From: Bacteroidota bacterium
GTDB lineage: Bacteria; Bacteroidota; Bacteroidia; Flavobacteriales; Weeksellaceae
Assembly (NCBI GenBank): GCA_023433225.1
Contig: JAEZDQ010000138.1
Location: forward strand, 1 to 8,607
Direction of reading: 5' to 3'
DNA: 8,607 bases
In this document: positions 7,109 through 8,607 of the stretch, piece by piece
Layout: every line of letters begins with the position of its first letter
How positions within the stretch are numbered: position 1 is the first letter of the stretch
Position numbers and translations under genes: made by a program
Notes under the pieces: model-generated
Told to the model about the DNA's origin: nothing
Database searches by the model: none
What the model saw: the letters and a program-made list of their open reading frames with translations, nothing else

Positions 7109-8607
7109 ATGAAAGAACTATTTCTATGGATTCCGGTAATTCTGTCTGTTATTGGCTTGGTTTTTATGGCAATCAAAAGAAGTTGGGTATTGAAACAAGA
7201 TGCCGGCGATGGGAAGATGAAAGAAATTTCCGACTACATCTATGAAGGTGCCTTGGCATTCTTGAAAGCCGAGTACCGGTTGTTAACTTTTTTTGTAATC
7301 GGAGCAAGTATCGTATTGGCTGGAATCACATTTATTCCGGGTGTTCAAACACATTTATTAATAGTAATCGCATTTGTATTCGGTGCGTTTTTCTCTGCAT
7401 TGGCTGGGAACATGGGGATGAAAATCGCCACCAAAACCAATGTCAGGACGACCCAAGCCGCGCGAACCAGTTTACCGCAGGCATTGAAGGTATCCTTCGG
7501 CGGTGGAACCGTTATGGGATTGGGCGTTGCCGGATTAGCCGTATTGGGTTTAACGGGGTTCTTTATTATATTGTTTAAAATATTTATGAATGGCACATGG
7601 ACTTCCACCGGAGACATGGTCATCGTACTGGAAACCCTTGCCGGATTCTCACTGGGCGCAGAATCCATTGCATTGTTTGCACGTGTGGGCGGCGGGATCT
7701 ATACGAAAGCAGCCGACGTAGGTGCTGATTTAGTAGGTAAAGTCGAAGCGGGGATTCCGGAAGACGACCCCCGTAATCCTGCTACAATTGCCGATAACGT
7801 TGGGGATAACGTAGGTGATGTTGCCGGAATGGGAGCCGATTTGTTCGGGTCTTATGTGGCCACCGTTTTGGCCGCAATGGTTTTGGGTAATTACCTGATC
7901 CAAGACATGGGAGGCAATATTGTGGATGCTTACAACGGAGCTGCCAACTTTAGCGGAATCGGCCCGATATTGTTACCAATGGCAATCGCCGGTTTTGGGA
8001 TTTTATTCTCCATCATCGGAACCATGTTGGTCAGAATCAAAGACAACAATGCAAAAGAAAAACAAGTACAAGGTGCTTTGAACGTAGGAAACTGGGTCGC
8101 GATTATCCTGACCGCAATCGCTTGTTTCCTGTTGGTAAAATACATGTTGCCCGAAACCTTGAAAATGGAATTTTTTGGTGAAGGCTTGAAAGATATTTCC
8201 TCTATGAGGGTATTTTATGCAACCATCGTCGGATTGGTTGTAGGTGGGGTGATTTCATCCGTAACCGAATACTATACCGGATTAGGCACCAAACCTGTTT
8301 TGGGTATCGTCCAAAAATCGTCCACCGGAGCTGCTACCAATATCATCGCCGGTTTGGCTACGGGAATGATTTCCACTTTCCCGACCATCTTATTATTTGC
8401 CGGTGCCATTTGGGCCTCTTACGCTTTTGCCGGATTCTACGGAGTCGCATTGGCCGCATCCGCGATGATGGCCACAACCGCGATGCAATTAGCCATCGAC
8501 GCTTTCGGCCCGATTGCGGACAATGCAGGCGGGATTGCCGAAATGAGCGAACTGCCCAAAGAAGTACGTACCCGAACCGATATTTTAGACTCGGTAGGTA
8601 ACACGAC
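7109..8607 (+). CDS. hppA: Membrane-bound ion-pumping pyrophosphatase (3' partial)
   Basis: This integral membrane enzyme hydrolyses pyrophosphate and uses the energy to pump H+ (or Na+) across the inner membrane. Only the first 499 residues are present; the family is usually about 700-800 long. The protein starts MKELFLWIPVILSVIGLV as a first membrane helix, and many further hydrophobic segments follow. The substrate-binding signatures are intact: DVGADLVGKVE at 203-213, EDDPRNP at 218-224 and DNVGDNVGD at 229-237, followed by GMGADLFGSY. Glu185 occurs in GAESIALFARVGGG, where most relatives have a small residue, and Gly247 replaces the usual Glu of DLFESY. From what I recall of the published subfamilies, this pairing marks Flavobacterium-type H+ pumps. 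The last readable residues are GNT, one codon and a half short of the Ala/Lys that decides potassium dependence. A soluble pyrophosphatase neighbour could follow outside the window. Confidence 0.94.
   Translation, partial: MKELFLWIPVILSVIGLVFMAIKRSWVLKQDAGDGKMKEISDYIYEGALAFLKAEYRLLTFFVIGASIVLAGITFIPGVQTHLLIVIAFVFGAFFSALAGNMGMKIATKTNVRTTQAARTSLPQALKVSFGGGTVMGLGVAGLAVLGLTGFFIILFKIFMNGTWTSTGDMVIVLETLAGFSLGAESIALFARVGGGIYTKAADVGADLVGKVEAGIPEDDPRNPATIADNVGDNVGDVAGMGADLFGSYVATVLAAMVLGNYLIQDMGGNIVDAYNGAANFSGIGPILLPMAIAGFGILFSIIGTMLVRIKDNNAKEKQVQGALNVGNWVAIILTAIACFLLVKYMLPETLKMEFFGEGLKDISSMRVFYATIVGLVVGGVISSVTEYYTGLGTKPVLGIVQKSSTGAATNIIAGLATGMISTFPTILLFAGAIWASYAFAGFYGVALAASAMMATTAMQLAIDAFGPIADNAGGIAEMSELPKEVRTRTDILDSVGNT

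Noticed and set aside
7345..7668. Minus-strand reading frame of 107 codons
   Set aside because: It is antisense to hppA, low in complexity (Pro, Asn and Ala rich) and matches the mirror of a membrane protein coding frame.
1..8607. CRISPR arrays, insertion sequences, tRNA or phage-like genes
   Set aside because: No regularly spaced repeats, transposase-like frames, terminal inverted repeats or cloverleaf segments were seen on either strand.

Overview
The window looks like chromosomal DNA of a Bacteroidota bacterium, most likely Flavobacteriia. The clues are a Reg_prop/Y_Y_Y periplasmic sensor kinase, an outer-membrane protein pairing a carboxypeptidase-regulatory-like domain with DUF5686, TAnnTTTG-type promoter elements ahead of several genes, and starts without clear Shine-Dalgarno sequences. 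Genus cannot be set from this sequence. All genes lie on the + strand, packing is tight, and I see no mobile element, tRNA, rRNA or CRISPR array.

Positions 1-3228 form a sensory cassette. It holds the C-terminal part of a beta-propeller HisKA_2-type sensor histidine kinase (5' end outside the window), a REC-LuxR response regulator overlapping it by one base (TAATG), and, 33 bp later, a soluble PAS-LuxR regulator. The two regulators carry nearly interchangeable DNA-binding domains with an identical recognition-helix region, so they may share DNA targets. A short palindrome sits just ahead of the PAS-LuxR start.

Positions 3229-4426 hold a 168-bp intergenic region with a TAAATTTG promoter element, the gene for the pyruvate dehydrogenase E1 beta subunit (pdhB) without its E1 alpha partner nearby, and a strong intrinsic terminator.

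Positions 4427-6986 hold a large exported outer-membrane protein of the DUF5686 family. Its likely start is ATG 4446, just downstream of the terminator. A bulged hairpin lies directly after its stop codon.

Positions 7025-8607 hold a good Bacteroidota-type promoter followed by a membrane-bound ion-pumping pyrophosphatase (hppA), cut off by the right edge. It has Glu at 185 and Gly at 247, a combination I associate with the Flavobacterium-type proton-pumping subfamily. The window ends just before the residue that would report potassium dependence.

The right part is ordinary central metabolism and envelope biology. The least explained part is the kinase / REC-LuxR / PAS-LuxR cassette.
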